50,261 bases of DNA, taken from contig JAUYTX010000078.1 of assembly GCA_030695025.1 (NCBI GenBank), positions 1 to 50,261 of the forward strand, in the 5' to 3' direction. The notes beneath the pieces were generated by a model. It was given only the letters and a program-made list of their open reading frames with translations, ran no database searches and was not told the origin of the DNA. This DNA is from Bacteroidales bacterium. GTDB taxonomy: Bacteria > Bacteroidota > Bacteroidia > Bacteroidales > UBA932. The position numbers and the translations under genes are program-made. Position 1 is the first letter of the stretch. Each line of letters starts with the position of its first letter. This document shows, in pieces, positions 30,230 through 39,262 of this stretch.

Positions 30230-31663
30230 ATGAACGATAACGAAATTATTCAGAAGATAACAGAGTCCGATTACGAACACGGGTTTGAAACGGAGCTCGA
30301 ACAGGAGTACTTCCCCAAAGGACTCAACGAAGATATTATTCGGAGAATCTCTCAGATTAAGGGGGAGCCTGAGTGGATGCTTGAATTCCGCCTTAAGGCG
30401 TTTAACAAGTGGCTCACTATGAAGATGCCCGCGTGGGCACAACTTAAGATACCGGCAATAGATTATCAGGATATCATATACTTTTCAAGACCGAAAAAGG
30501 TGATGGAGAGTGGCGAGATTGATCCTGAACTGGCGGCTACTTTTGAGAAGCTGGGAATTCCTCTTCACGAAAGAAATGTGCTTGCAGGAGTTGCCGTTGA
30601 TGCTGTTTTTGACTCGGTTTCGGTTAAGACCACCTTCAGGGAGCAACTTGCCGAAAAGGGCATCATATTTTGTTCGTTTTCAGAGGCGGTGAGAGATTAT
30701 CCGGATCTGATTCGCCAGCATCTGGCAACAGTTGTTCCGTACGGGGACAACTATTTTGCAGCACTAAACTCGGCTGTTTTCAGCGATGGGTCGTTCTGCT
30801 ATATTCCCAAAGGGGTGAGGTGCCCAATGGAACTTTCAAGCTACTTCAGGATAAATGCAAAAGGTACAGGTCAGTTCGAAAGGACGCTCATTGTGGCCGA
30901 AGAGGGGTCATATGTGAGTTATCTTGAGGGTTGTACTGCTCCGCAAAGAGATGAAAATCAACTGCACGCAGCTGTTGTAGAGATTATTGTTCTCAAAGAC
31001 GCCGAGGTTAAATACTCAACTGTTCAAAACTGGTATCCGGGTGATGCTTCAGGTAAAGGGGGTATTTTTAATTTTGTAACCAAGCGGGGTATCTGCAAAG
31101 GTGAAAACAGCAAACTATTCTGGGCACAGGTTGAGACCGGTTCTGCAATCACATGGAAGTACCCGAGCACAATACTCAGGGGAGACAACTCAATATCTGA
31201 ATTCTATTCTGTAGCCGTAACCAACCATCATCAGCAGGCCGATACCGGAACCAAGATGATACATATTGGTAAAAACACAAAAAGCAGAATAGTGAGCAAG
31301 GGTATCTCTGCTGGGGTAAGCCAGAACAGTTACAGAGGATTGGTCAAAATTCTGCCCAATGCCGATAATTCAAGAAACTATACTCAGTGTGATTCTCTGC
31401 TTCTGGGCGACAAATGCGGAGCACACACATTCCCATATATCGAGAACGAGAATCAGACCGCAATACTGGAACATGAGGCTACAACCTCAAAAATAAGTGA
31501 AGATCAACTCTTCTACTGCCAGCAGAGAGGAATCGGCACCGAAGATGCTGTGGGTCTTATCGTAAACGGATATGCAAAAGAGGTTCTCAACCAGCTTCCT
31601 ATGGAGTTTGCTGTTGAGGCACAAAAGCTTTTACAGATAACTCTTGAGGGTAGCGTAGGATAA
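30230..31663 (+). CDS. sufB: Fe-S cluster assembly protein SufB
   Basis: A 477-residue scaffold subunit of the SufBCD complex, which assembles Fe-S clusters in the cytoplasm. The family pattern is complete: an N-terminal helical part ([18 protein letters not shown]), the core beta-helix ([39 protein letters not shown]), and a C-terminal section with [20 protein letters not shown] and [20 protein letters not shown]. The cysteine in the LGDKCGAHT region corresponds to the one proposed to hold the nascent cluster with SufD. It heads a sufB-pnuC-sufC-sufD operon. No sufS, sufE or sufU gene is present nearby. Confidence 0.96.
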   Translation: MNDNEIIQKITESDYEHGFETELEQEYFPKGLNEDIIRRISQIKGEPEWMLEFRLKAFNKWLTMKMPAWAQLKIPAIDYQDIIYFSRPKKVMESGEIDPELAATFEKLGIPLHERNVLAGVAVDAVFDSVSVKTTFREQLAEKGIIFCSFSEAVRDYPDLIRQHLATVVPYGDNYFAALNSAVFSDGSFCYIPKGVRCPMELSSYFRINAKGTGQFERTLIVAEEGSYVSYLEGCTAPQRDENQLHAAVVEIIVLKDAEVKYSTVQNWYPGDASGKGGIFNFVTKRGICKGENSKLFWAQVETGSAITWKYPSTILRGDNSISEFYSVAVTNHHQQADTGTKMIHIGKNTKSRIVSKGISAGVSQNSYRGLVKILPNADNSRNYTQCDSLLLGDKCGAHTFPYIENENQTAILEHEATTSKISEDQLFYCQQRGIGTEDAVGLIVNGYAKEVLNQLPMEFAVEAQKLLQITLEGSVG

Positions 31664-31678
31664 TCAATCAGAAGACAT

Positions 31679-32332
31679 ATGACAGAACTTTTCAGCATAG
31701 ATAATATACTATTTTCAATTGGAGGACAGAATGTCTCTATTATCGAAACCATTTCTGTGGTTTCGGGGCTGACTTGTGTCTATCTTGCCACAAGGGCCAA
31801 GGTTGCCAATTTCTGGGTAGGTTATCTGTACAATATACTTCTCTTTATTCTTTTCTATCAGAAGGGACTCTACTCAAGCATGCTTGTACAGCCTGTATCT
31901 TTTGTGATCAACTTTTATGGTCATTACAGGTGGACACACCCGAAAAGCGGAGAGGAGAATAGTAAAAAACAACTTAAAATAACGCTTTTAACCAATAAGC
32001 AGCGGGTTTACTTTGTAGTTCAGCTTTTTGTGCTCGCAGCAGTTTGGGGCTTTGCCCTTACAGGACTTGACGATCTCTTTCCTTCAATTTTCAGGGAGGC
32101 AAAGAGACCATTTCTGGATGCATTTGTCACTGTGGCAATTTTGACTGCCCAGTATCTCTCTGCACAGAAAAAGCTTGACTGCTGGGCAGCCTGGTTAACA
32201 GTAAACGTAACAAACATTACACTATATTTACTGGCAGGAATGGTCTTTCTGCCGATGGTAAGTGCCGGATACACAATTCTCGCCTTCTTCGGATTCAGAA
32301 TGTGGAGAAAACAGTGGCGGCAAAACAATTAA
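31679..32332 (+). CDS. PnuC-family vitamin transporter inside the suf operon
   Basis: A 217-residue membrane protein of the PnuC family (facilitators for nicotinamide riboside, and in related subgroups thiamine or riboflavin). About seven hydrophobic helices are visible. Family motifs are FVINFYGHYRWTHP after the third helix and the aromatic-rich LDCWAAWLTVNVTNITLYLL. It sits 15 nt after sufB and 18 nt before sufC, so it should be co-expressed with Fe-S assembly genes, although PnuC has no known role in that process. The ThiL-like gene just upstream hints at a thiamine-type substrate (PnuT-like), but the substrate cannot be decided by eye. Confidence 0.85.
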   Translation: MTELFSIDNILFSIGGQNVSIIETISVVSGLTCVYLATRAKVANFWVGYLYNILLFILFYQKGLYSSMLVQPVSFVINFYGHYRWTHPKSGEENSKKQLKITLLTNKQRVYFVVQLFVLAAVWGFALTGLDDLFPSIFREAKRPFLDAFVTVAILTAQYLSAQKKLDCWAAWLTVNVTNITLYLLAGMVFLPMVSAGYTILAFFGFRMWRKQWRQNN

Positions 32333-32350
32333 TTTGAAAAACAAAACAAT

Positions 32351-33094
32351 ATGTTAGAGATAAAAGGCTTACACGCTTCAATAAACGGTAAAGAGATTCT
32401 TAAAGGAATTGATATCTCTGTTAAGGCTGGTGAGGTGCACGCAATTATGGGTCCGAATGGTTCAGGAAAGAGCACCCTTGCATCTGTACTTGCAGGGAGA
32501 GATACATTTGATGTAACAGAGGGGGAGGTATTGTTCAATGGTATAAATCTTCTGGAATATTCTCCGGAGGAGAGGGCAAGAGAGGGTCTGTTTTTAGGAT
32601 TCCAGTATCCCGTAGAAATTCCAGGCGTAAGCAATGTTAACTTTATGAAGACTGCAATTAATGAACAGAGGAAATTCAGAAATCTTCCTCCTGTTACTGC
32701 AGCTGAGTTTCTAAAGATGATGAGAGAGAAGATGGCTGTTGTTGAGATGGACAGCTCATTTTCGAGTCGCGGAGTAAATGTAGGATTTTCGGGTGGTGAG
32801 AAAAAGAGGAATGAAATTTTTCAGATGGCAATGCTTGAGCCTAAACTGGCAATTCTTGATGAGACCGACAGTGGGTTGGATATTGATGCCCTCAGAATTG
32901 TTGCAGCAGGTGTAAATAAACTCAAAAGGCCAGATAACGCCTTTGTTGTAATTACTCACTATCAAAGACTTCTCGACTATATTATTCCCGATGTAGTACA
33001 TGTGCTTTATGACGGAAAAATTATCAAATCCGAAGGAAAGGAGCTTGCTCTTGAGGTAGAAAAGAGAGGATATGACTGGTTGATTAACGCTTAA
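32351..33094 (+). CDS. sufC: Fe-S cluster assembly ATPase SufC
   Basis: A 247-residue ABC-type ATPase that powers conformational change of SufB-SufD. Walker A is GPNGSGKST (residues 34-42), the signature is [10 protein letters not shown], and Walker B is [16 protein letters not shown], with the SufC-typical Asp-Ser-Gly instead of the transporter sequence. HYQRLLDYI supplies the switch histidine region. There is no membrane partner, as expected. It lies 18 nt after the pnuC-like gene and 5 nt before sufD. Confidence 0.97.
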   Translation: MLEIKGLHASINGKEILKGIDISVKAGEVHAIMGPNGSGKSTLASVLAGRDTFDVTEGEVLFNGINLLEYSPEERAREGLFLGFQYPVEIPGVSNVNFMKTAINEQRKFRNLPPVTAAEFLKMMREKMAVVEMDSSFSSRGVNVGFSGGEKKRNEIFQMAMLEPKLAILDETDSGLDIDALRIVAAGVNKLKRPDNAFVVITHYQRLLDYIIPDVVHVLYDGKIIKSEGKELALEVEKRGYDWLINA

Positions 33095-33099
33095 TAGTA

Positions 33100-34140
33100 A
33101 TGACAGAGACAAAATATACATATACACCTGATATTCCGGAGGTATTCCGATGCCGGGTTCCCCTGCCGGGTACTCTTCAGGCATTTGTGAATAACGGTGC
33201 ACTCAGGGAAAATCTTGTCAATGACAGATTTACTCTTAAATCCCAGGGTGCTGCAGGTATTGAATTCAATGTTGCCCCTGCCTGTATAGTTGACGATACT
33301 ATTCAGGTTATCAGCTTCAGGGATTCATCGGATACATCGGATATTAACTTTATAAGTAATATAACATTCGGCAGGGAGAGCAGTTCAAGCACTCTTCTCT
33401 GTACACACACCCTCTCTCTTGATAAATTCAAGACAGATGAGGTGATAAATATTAAAGCAGAGCAAGGTTCAAGGTCTCATATTGTCATAATGCAGAATGA
33501 GCATAATGAATCTGCTCATAAGTTTCAAATAAACATTTCGGTTGAAGAGGGGGCTTTTTTAAGAATTAACTTTATAACACTTCACGGAGCACTTCTTGAA
33601 AACGAGGTTGTTGTAAACTTAAATGGTAAAGGAGCTTCGTGTGAACTTAATGGAGCCTATCTGATGGATGGTTCACAAATCATTAAGACAAATATTATGA
33701 TGAATCACCTTGAGCCGGAGTGCTACAGCAGCCAACTGTTCAAGGGAATTCTGGATGATAGTGCAAAGGCCTATTTTTCAGGAAGGATTGTTGTTGCTAA
33801 AGATGCTCAGAAGACTCAGGCATATCAGGCAAATCACAACCTGCTGATATCTCCCGCAGCAAAAGCTTATGCCCAGCCACAACTGGAAATTTACGCCGAC
33901 GACGTTAAATGCTCTCACGGAGCAACCAGCGGCAGACTTGATGAGATGGGGCTTTTCTATATGCGCTCAAGAGGCATATCAGGAACCGAGGCAAAACTGC
34001 TTCAACAGCTTGCCTTTGTGTATGATGTGCTCGAAAAAATTGAAAATCAACACCTCAGAGATAGGCTGCACGATCTTGTGGAGTCAAGATTAAGGGGTGA
34101 ATTTGGTCATTGTACCAACTGTAGCATGAATTGTTGTTAA
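33100..34140 (+). CDS. sufD: Fe-S cluster assembly protein SufD, short form with Cys-rich tail
   Basis: The 346-residue protein forms the heterodimer with SufB. The SufD core and the diagnostic QLEIYADDVKCSHGAT with its conserved His and Cys are intact, followed by FYMRSRGISGTEAKLLQQLA. It is clearly shorter than the roughly 420-450 residues usual for the family: most of the N-terminal helical domain is absent and the protein begins at KYTYTPDIPEVF. I see no upstream in-frame extension because sufC ends 5 nt before the ATG. The C-terminus ends HCTNCSMNCC, four cysteines in ten residues, which could bind a metal or nascent cluster. Confidence 0.92.
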   Translation: MTETKYTYTPDIPEVFRCRVPLPGTLQAFVNNGALRENLVNDRFTLKSQGAAGIEFNVAPACIVDDTIQVISFRDSSDTSDINFISNITFGRESSSSTLLCTHTLSLDKFKTDEVINIKAEQGSRSHIVIMQNEHNESAHKFQINISVEEGAFLRINFITLHGALLENEVVVNLNGKGASCELNGAYLMDGSQIIKTNIMMNHLEPECYSSQLFKGILDDSAKAYFSGRIVVAKDAQKTQAYQANHNLLISPAAKAYAQPQLEIYADDVKCSHGATSGRLDEMGLFYMRSRGISGTEAKLLQQLAFVYDVLEKIENQHLRDRLHDLVESRLRGEFGHCTNCSMNCC

Positions 34141-34160
34141 CCAATTAATACTTAATTAAA

Positions 34161-34607
34161 ATGAAAAATCTGGCAAAACTTTTACTGGTGTCCATGATAC
34201 TTGTTCCGACTCTGATTTTTGCCCAACCGGCAAAAATTGCAGCAAAGTGGTACTCAATAGACGAAGACGGGAATAAAAAATCGCTGGTTTCTATTTATAA
34301 AACAACCTCAGGAACCTACGAGGGGGTAATCGAAAAACTTCTGACAGGTGATACAAAGAGAAAATGTGTTAATTGTACAGGAGACGATAAGGATAAGCCT
34401 ATTGAGGGTATGAAGATATTAAAGAACTTTAAGGCCGATGGTGAAAAACTTACCGGAGGAACCATACTGGACCCTGCAAATGGAAAAATTTACCACTGCA
34501 CAATTCAGATAGATAAAAAGACAGGAATGCTCAAAGTTAGGGGCTCATTGGACAAAACAGGAATCATAGGAAGAAACCAAACATGGGAACCTGCTGGAAA
34601 TAAGTAA
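34161..34607 (+). CDS. Secreted DUF2147 protein
   Basis: A 148-residue exported protein with signal peptide MKNLAKLLLVSMILVPTLIF, followed by a single DUF2147 domain. Typical features are the opening KIAAKWYSIDEDGNKKSLVS, a CVNCTGDDKDKPIEGMKIL loop, then GGTILDPANGKIYHCTI and the strand ending LKVRGSLDKTGIIGRNQTW. The fold is a small lipocalin-like beta barrel; its biochemical role is not established. It starts 20 nt after sufD and is probably the last gene of that transcript. A small perfect hairpin (GTGACA-ttc-TGTCAC, 34620-34634) follows. Confidence 0.88.
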   Translation: MKNLAKLLLVSMILVPTLIFAQPAKIAAKWYSIDEDGNKKSLVSIYKTTSGTYEGVIEKLLTGDTKRKCVNCTGDDKDKPIEGMKILKNFKADGEKLTGGTILDPANGKIYHCTIQIDKKTGMLKVRGSLDKTGIIGRNQTWEPAGNK

Positions 34608-34694
34608 TATAATCAAAAAGTGACATTCTGTCACTGTTCATTACCTTGTTGATAAATTAATAATATAAAACAGGGTTAATAGGGCTATTTAGTA

Positions 34695-34702
34695 TAAATT
34701 TG
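34695..34702 (+). promoter_or_regulatory. -7 box upstream of nrdJ
   Basis: TAAATTTG matches TAnnTTTG, 56 nt before the nrdJ ATG. The predicted start site falls inside or just before the hairpin at 34705-34732, so the box and hairpin partly compete as explanations. Confidence 0.4.
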
Positions 34703-34704
34703 TC

Positions 34705-34735
34705 AAAGCCGAAGGAGCTATCTCTCGGCTTTTTC
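34705..34735 (+). terminator. Terminator-like hairpin before nrdJ
   Basis: AAAGCCGA (34705-34712) pairs with TCGGCTTT (34725-34732), followed by a T-rich tract. It probably ends the suf-DUF2147 transcript. If transcription starts at the box just upstream, it could also act as a leader attenuator for nrdJ. No cobalamin riboswitch features were seen in 34608-34758. Confidence 0.65.
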
Positions 34736-34758
34736 TTTCCACTTAACATTTTACCGCT

Positions 34759-37281
34759 ATGAAAATTTACACCTATGAAGAGGCGATGTCAGCTAGTCTT
34801 CGTTATTTTAATGGAGATGAACTCGCTTCGTCTGTTTGGATTAACAAATATGCGATGAAGGATTCATTCGGAAACCTCTATGAGGCCTCTCCCGAAGATA
34901 TGCATCGCAGACTTGCAAAAGAGTTTGCAAGAGTAGAAGCAAATTATCCTAACCCAATGAGCGAACAGGAGATTTTTGACCTTCTAAGCGAATTTAAGTA
35001 CATCATTCCTCAGGGCGGGCCTATGACAGGTATAGGTAATGATTATCAAATTGCTTCACTGTCAAACTGTTTTGTTATAGGTCACAAGATTCCTGCAGAC
35101 TCATATGGTGGAATTATGAGAATTGACGAAGAGCAGGTTCAGCTTATGAAGCGCCGCGGAGGAGTAGGGCACGATCTTTCGCACATCAGGCCGGCGGGCT
35201 CTCCGGTTAAAAACAGTGCTCTTACCTCAACAGGGGTTGTCCCTTTTATGGAGCGTTACTCAAACTCTACAAGAGAGGTTGCTCAGGATGGAAGAAGAGG
35301 TGCCCTAATGCTCACCATCTCAATAAAACACCCTGATTCAGAGAAGTTTATTGATGCCAAATTGGAGCAGGGTAAAGTGACAGGTGCAAACGTATCTGTA
35401 AAGATAGATGATGAATTCATGAGGTGTGCTATTCACAATAAACCATACAAGCAGCAGTATCCGATAGATTCCGATGAACCTACCCACGTTATGGAGGTTG
35501 ATGCAGCAGCTTTGTGGAAAAAGATAGTTCACAATGCATGGAAATCTGCCGAACCAGGAGTTCTGTTCTGGGATACTGTTATACGCGAGTCAATCCCTGA
35601 CTGTTATGCAGATCTCGGTTACCGTACAGTTAGTACAAACCCTTGCGGAGAGATACCTTTATGTCCATATGACTCGTGTCGTCTTATCGCCATTAACCTC
35701 TACTCATATGTAGATAATCCCTTTACCGCAAAAGCAACTTTCAATCTAGAAAAGTTTAAAGATCACGTAAGGAAGGCCATGAGGCTTAATGATGACCTTA
35801 TTGACCTTGAGATGGAGAAGATTGAGGGAATAATTGAAAAAATAGCTAAAGACCCCGAAGATGAAGAGGTTAAACTTGCTGAAATCACCCTTTGGAAGAA
35901 GATAAAAGAGAAAACACTTGGTGGAAGAAGAACCGGCCTGGGTATTACAGCCGAGGGAGATATGCTTGCAGCACTAGGAATGAGATATGGTGACGATAAG
36001 TCTACCGATTTTGCAGTAGAGATTCAAAAAATGCTTGCTATTGAGGCATATCGTTCATCTGCTCAAATGGCAGAGGAGAGGGGGGCATTCCCGATATTTG
36101 ATTCAAACAGGGAGTCGAATAATCCGATGATTGCACGTATTAAAAAAGAGGACGAAGCCCTCTACGATCAAATGGTTCGTCAGGGAAGAAGGAATATCTC
36201 TATGCTTACAATAGCCCCTACCGGAACAACATCTCTAATGACACAGACTACATCCGGAATTGAACCGGTATTTATGCCGTTTTATAAAAGGAGAAGAAAG
36301 GTTAACCCTAACGATAAAAATGTTACTATAACATTCAGAGACGAGGTAGGGGATGCATGGGAGGAGTACTATGTTTTCCACCACAACTTTATGATTTGGT
36401 GTGAGAAAAATGGTTATGATCTGGAGAAGGTGAAGGCTATGCAGGCTTCAGAAATTGAAGAGCTTGTATCAAAATCGCCATACTATAAGGCCACATCAAA
36501 TGATATTGACTGGACTGCCAAGGTTAAAATGCAGGGTAGGATGCAAAAGTGGGTTGACCACTCTATCAGCGTTACCGTAAATCTTCCGGCCTCTGCTACC
36601 GAAGAGCTGGTTGCTGATGTTTATAAAACTGCATGGGAGTTTGGTTGTAAAGGGGTAACTGTATACAGGGACGGGTCAAGATCGGGAGTTCTAGTTTCAA
36701 CAAAAGAGAATGAATCAAAAGAGGCATCCGTAAAGAGAAAAGAGCGGCCTAAATCTCTTGATGCTGAGGTTATTCGTTTTAAAAACGGAGCTGAGCAGTG
36801 GATAGCGCTGGTGGGGCTTATGAAGGGTTCTCCATATGAGATATTTACAGGTCTTATTGACGAGGATACCAGAAGCATCCCTAAGTCGGTAACAATGGGT
36901 TATATTGTAAAAGAGAAGGACGATAACGCCAATACCCGGTATGATTTTCACTATATAGATAAATACGGCTACAGGAATATTGTTGGAGGCGTCTCTCATA
37001 TGTTCAACAAGGAGTACTGGAACTACGCCAAACTAATATCTGGCGTGCTTAGAAACGGGATGCCTATTGTTGACATTGTTAACCTTGTTAGTGGTCTGCA
37101 GCTGGACAGTGAAGCAATCAACACCTGGAAAAACGGAGTTGAGAGAACTCTTAAAAGATATATTCCGGACGGAACAAAGGATGACTCCGGAAGGAAATGT
37201 GAGAAGTGTAATTCCGATAACCTTGTTTATCAGGAGGGATGTCTCACATGTATGGCTTGTGGAAACTCTAAATGCGGATAG
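34759..37281 (+). CDS. nrdJ: Adenosylcobalamin-dependent (class II) ribonucleotide reductase
   Basis: The 840-residue enzyme makes deoxyribonucleotides using B12, with or without oxygen. The ten-stranded barrel is marked by SLSNCFVIG, the RRGGVGHDLSHIRP loop, NPCGEIPLCPYDSCRLIAIN with the radical-site cysteine, and TIAPTGTTSLMTQTTSGIEP. A class-II-type segment CKGVTVYRDGSRSGVL follows. The C-terminus ends in a zinc-ribbon-like CEKCNSDNLVYQEGCLTC plus CGNSKCG, whose Cys pairs probably shuttle reducing equivalents. No N-terminal ATP-cone is evident and no small subunit gene (nrdB) is adjacent, both consistent with class II. ispE starts right after the stop codon. Confidence 0.95.
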   Translation: MKIYTYEEAMSASLRYFNGDELASSVWINKYAMKDSFGNLYEASPEDMHRRLAKEFARVEANYPNPMSEQEIFDLLSEFKYIIPQGGPMTGIGNDYQIASLSNCFVIGHKIPADSYGGIMRIDEEQVQLMKRRGGVGHDLSHIRPAGSPVKNSALTSTGVVPFMERYSNSTREVAQDGRRGALMLTISIKHPDSEKFIDAKLEQGKVTGANVSVKIDDEFMRCAIHNKPYKQQYPIDSDEPTHVMEVDAAALWKKIVHNAWKSAEPGVLFWDTVIRESIPDCYADLGYRTVSTNPCGEIPLCPYDSCRLIAINLYSYVDNPFTAKATFNLEKFKDHVRKAMRLNDDLIDLEMEKIEGIIEKIAKDPEDEEVKLAEITLWKKIKEKTLGGRRTGLGITAEGDMLAALGMRYGDDKSTDFAVEIQKMLAIEAYRSSAQMAEERGAFPIFDSNRESNNPMIARIKKEDEALYDQMVRQGRRNISMLTIAPTGTTSLMTQTTSGIEPVFMPFYKRRRKVNPNDKNVTITFRDEVGDAWEEYYVFHHNFMIWCEKNGYDLEKVKAMQASEIEELVSKSPYYKATSNDIDWTAKVKMQGRMQKWVDHSISVTVNLPASATEELVADVYKTAWEFGCKGVTVYRDGSRSGVLVSTKENESKEASVKRKERPKSLDAEVIRFKNGAEQWIALVGLMKGSPYEIFTGLIDEDTRSIPKSVTMGYIVKEKDDNANTRYDFHYIDKYGYRNIVGGVSHMFNKEYWNYAKLISGVLRNGMPIVDIVNLVSGLQLDSEAINTWKNGVERTLKRYIPDGTKDDSGRKCEKCNSDNLVYQEGCLTCMACGNSKCG

Positions 37282-38064
37282 ATGATTTTATTCCCAAAAT
37301 CTAAAATTAATGTAGGTCTTCAGATTATTGAAAAACGGCCGGATGGCTATCATAATCTGGAGAGCCTCTTTTTAGGTTTGGCACAATTATCTGATATTTT
37401 GGAGATAGTGGAGAGCGATAAGCTCTCCTTGTCATTATATGGCATGATACCGGATTGCCGGATAGAGCAAAATCTGTGTATTAGAGCATACAGACTTCTT
37501 GAGTGTGACTTTAATCTTCCTCCGGTCGAAATACATCTGCATAAAAATATTCCAACAGGCGCCGGCCTGGGAGGAGGCTCTTCGGATGGTGCTGCCGCTC
37601 TTATAATTTTAAACAGGCTGTTTTGTCTCGGAATGGATAACCTTACCCTGGCAGATTACGCCTCCCGTATTGGAAGTGATTGCCCTTATTTCATCTATGC
37701 AAACCAGGCACCTGAAGAGAGCCTTACACCGATGCTTGTTAGCGGAAGAGGTGAACTTCTTGAGCCGGTGGAGGTTCCGGCCCTGGAGGGGATATCGGTA
37801 AAGATTGAGACGCCAAATGTTTTCATCTCTACTGCTGAGGCCTATCGGGGAGTCGTACCCGAAAAGCCGCAGGTTCCTTTGCGCAAACTTCTAAAGTTGC
37901 CTCTTGATCAGTGGAGGGGTGCAATTAAAAACGACTTTGAAAAGACTCTTTTTGATAAGTATCCTCAACTCTCTGAATGTAAGGAGAGTTTTTATAGAAA
38001 AGGGGCAATATATGCATCAATGAGCGGCAGCGGTTCGTCTGTTTTCGGCCTTTTTGCAAAGTAG
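37282..38064 (+). CDS. ispE: CDP-methylerythritol kinase
   Basis: A 260-residue GHMP-family kinase that phosphorylates CDP-ME in the non-mevalonate (MEP) isoprenoid pathway. It begins with KSKINVGLQIIEKRPDGYHN, which carries the conserved Lys and Asn and the GYH substrate motif. The ATP loop is GAGLGGGSSDGAAAL (about residues 93-107), and the C-terminal GHMP motif is MSGSGSSVFGLF. The ATG directly abuts the nrdJ stop, so translation is likely coupled. The stop codon is one base from that of the convergent asparaginase gene. Confidence 0.95.
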   Translation: MILFPKSKINVGLQIIEKRPDGYHNLESLFLGLAQLSDILEIVESDKLSLSLYGMIPDCRIEQNLCIRAYRLLECDFNLPPVEIHLHKNIPTGAGLGGGSSDGAAALIILNRLFCLGMDNLTLADYASRIGSDCPYFIYANQAPEESLTPMLVSGRGELLEPVEVPALEGISVKIETPNVFISTAEAYRGVVPEKPQVPLRKLLKLPLDQWRGAIKNDFEKTLFDKYPQLSECKESFYRKGAIYASMSGSGSSVFGLFAK

Positions 38065-39105
38065 TTAATACTCTTTGAAAATTCTCTGAATCTCTTTTGA
38101 ATCTTTAGTTTTGGTCAAGGCAAGCATTAAAAGTATGCGTGCTTTCTGAGGGTTTTTGTTATAACTCACAGGCCATCGTGTATCATACTCTTCAGCAGCC
38201 TGGTCAACACCACCGGAGGCTATACGGGAACTTCTTACAACCATTATTCCCCTTGCATAGGCCTTTTCAAGCCCCTTTGAGATTGCTCTGTTGTAATTTC
38301 CATGACCAACCCCAGCCACAACTATTCCGTCTGCTCCGGAATCAACAATTGCGTTGATTGCAACATCAGATGCAAAGGCATATGAGTATATTATCTCTGT
38401 TTTTGGAAGCGACACAATGTTTGTTATGTTAAACTCAGACGATGCTGTGTGTCTGAAAGGGCTCTCCCTAAAGAAGATAGGTAAACCGTCCCGCATTATT
38501 CCCAAAGGCCCGTAATTTGGACAGGAGAATGCGTTTGGATTAACAGTATTTGTTTTTGTTACATCATCGGCCGATAAAATATAGTCGTTCATAACAACCA
38601 TTACCCCTCTGTTTTGGGCTTCCGGTGATGATGCAAGGGCAACAGCATTGAATAGATTAAAAGGACCATCTGCACTAAGGGAGGTGGCAGGTCGCATAGC
38701 TCCTGTTATAACAATTGGTTTAGTGTGTCTGACGGTGAGATTGAGAAAATAGGCTGTCTCCTCCATGGTATCTGTGCCGTGAGTTATTACCACGCCGTCG
38801 CATAGGTCGTGTGTAAAAAGATTGTCAATTGTTTTAAATAGTTCCAGCCAGATTCTCTCCTCCATATTCTGACTTGAAATATTGCAAACCTGTATTCCTT
38901 TTAGTTCTGCCAGTTGTTCAATATCGGGCACTGATGCTATAATTTGCTGTATGCTTAAAACACCCGGCTGATAAGATGCCTGTGCTGCTCCTGAGGCAGA
39001 TCCGGCAATTGTTCCCCCGGTTGCCAATATTACAATTCTTGGTTTAGCAGAAAGTGAAAGGGCAAGAATAATAAGAAATCCTGCAATTAATAATCTTTTA
39101 TACAT
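38065..39105 (-). CDS. ansB: Secreted L-asparaginase (type II)
   Basis: The 346-residue enzyme hydrolyses L-asparagine to aspartate and ammonia. A signal peptide (MYKRLLIAGFLIILALSLSA) places it in the periplasm, the hallmark of type II enzymes. Active-site motifs are ILATGGTIAGSAS with the nucleophilic Thr, and VITHGTDTMEETAYFL with the Thr-Lys-Asp site. SSRIASGGVD is present near the end. It has its own -7 box and no operon partner. With tryptophanase it fits an amino-acid-fermenting lifestyle. Confidence 0.94.
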   Translation of the reverse strand: MYKRLLIAGFLIILALSLSAKPRIVILATGGTIAGSASGAAQASYQPGVLSIQQIIASVPDIEQLAELKGIQVCNISSQNMEERIWLELFKTIDNLFTHDLCDGVVITHGTDTMEETAYFLNLTVRHTKPIVITGAMRPATSLSADGPFNLFNAVALASSPEAQNRGVMVVMNDYILSADDVTKTNTVNPNAFSCPNYGPLGIMRDGLPIFFRESPFRHTASSEFNITNIVSLPKTEIIYSYAFASDVAINAIVDSGADGIVVAGVGHGNYNRAISKGLEKAYARGIMVVRSSRIASGGVDQAAEEYDTRWPVSYNKNPQKARILLMLALTKTKDSKEIQRIFKEY

Positions 39106-39127
39106 AGTTTGAATTTTTCTCTTTAGA

Positions 39128-39135
39128 CAAATATA
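39128..39135 (-). promoter_or_regulatory. -7 box of the asparaginase gene
   Basis: TATATTTG on the minus strand matches TAnnTTTG exactly and lies 22 nt before the ATG, implying a leader of about 17 nt. Confidence 0.55.
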
Positions 39136-39156
39136 GCAAGAGAAATGTGAAAAAAT

Positions 39157-39195
39157 AAAAAGGCCGACCCCCTGCTACAGAAACCGACCCCTTTT
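39157..39195 (-). terminator. Possible weak terminator of the tyrS-rbfA-lolC/E operon
   Basis: An AAAAAGG (39157-39163) and CCTTTT (39190-39195) pair encloses two direct copies of CCGACCCC (39164-39171 and 39184-39191). Read leftward it is followed by TTTTTATTTTTT. The stem is short, so this is tentative. Confidence 0.35.
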
Positions 39196-39262
39196 CTTGT
39201 GTATTAAAACCTAAACCTACATATTATAGATGCACGAGTTGCAGAAAATGTTGCACGAAAAT

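Noticed and set aside
34608-34758. Cobalamin riboswitch before the B12-dependent nrdJ
   Set aside because: Only about 150 nt are available and no B12-box-like sequence was seen, only a small hairpin and a terminator.
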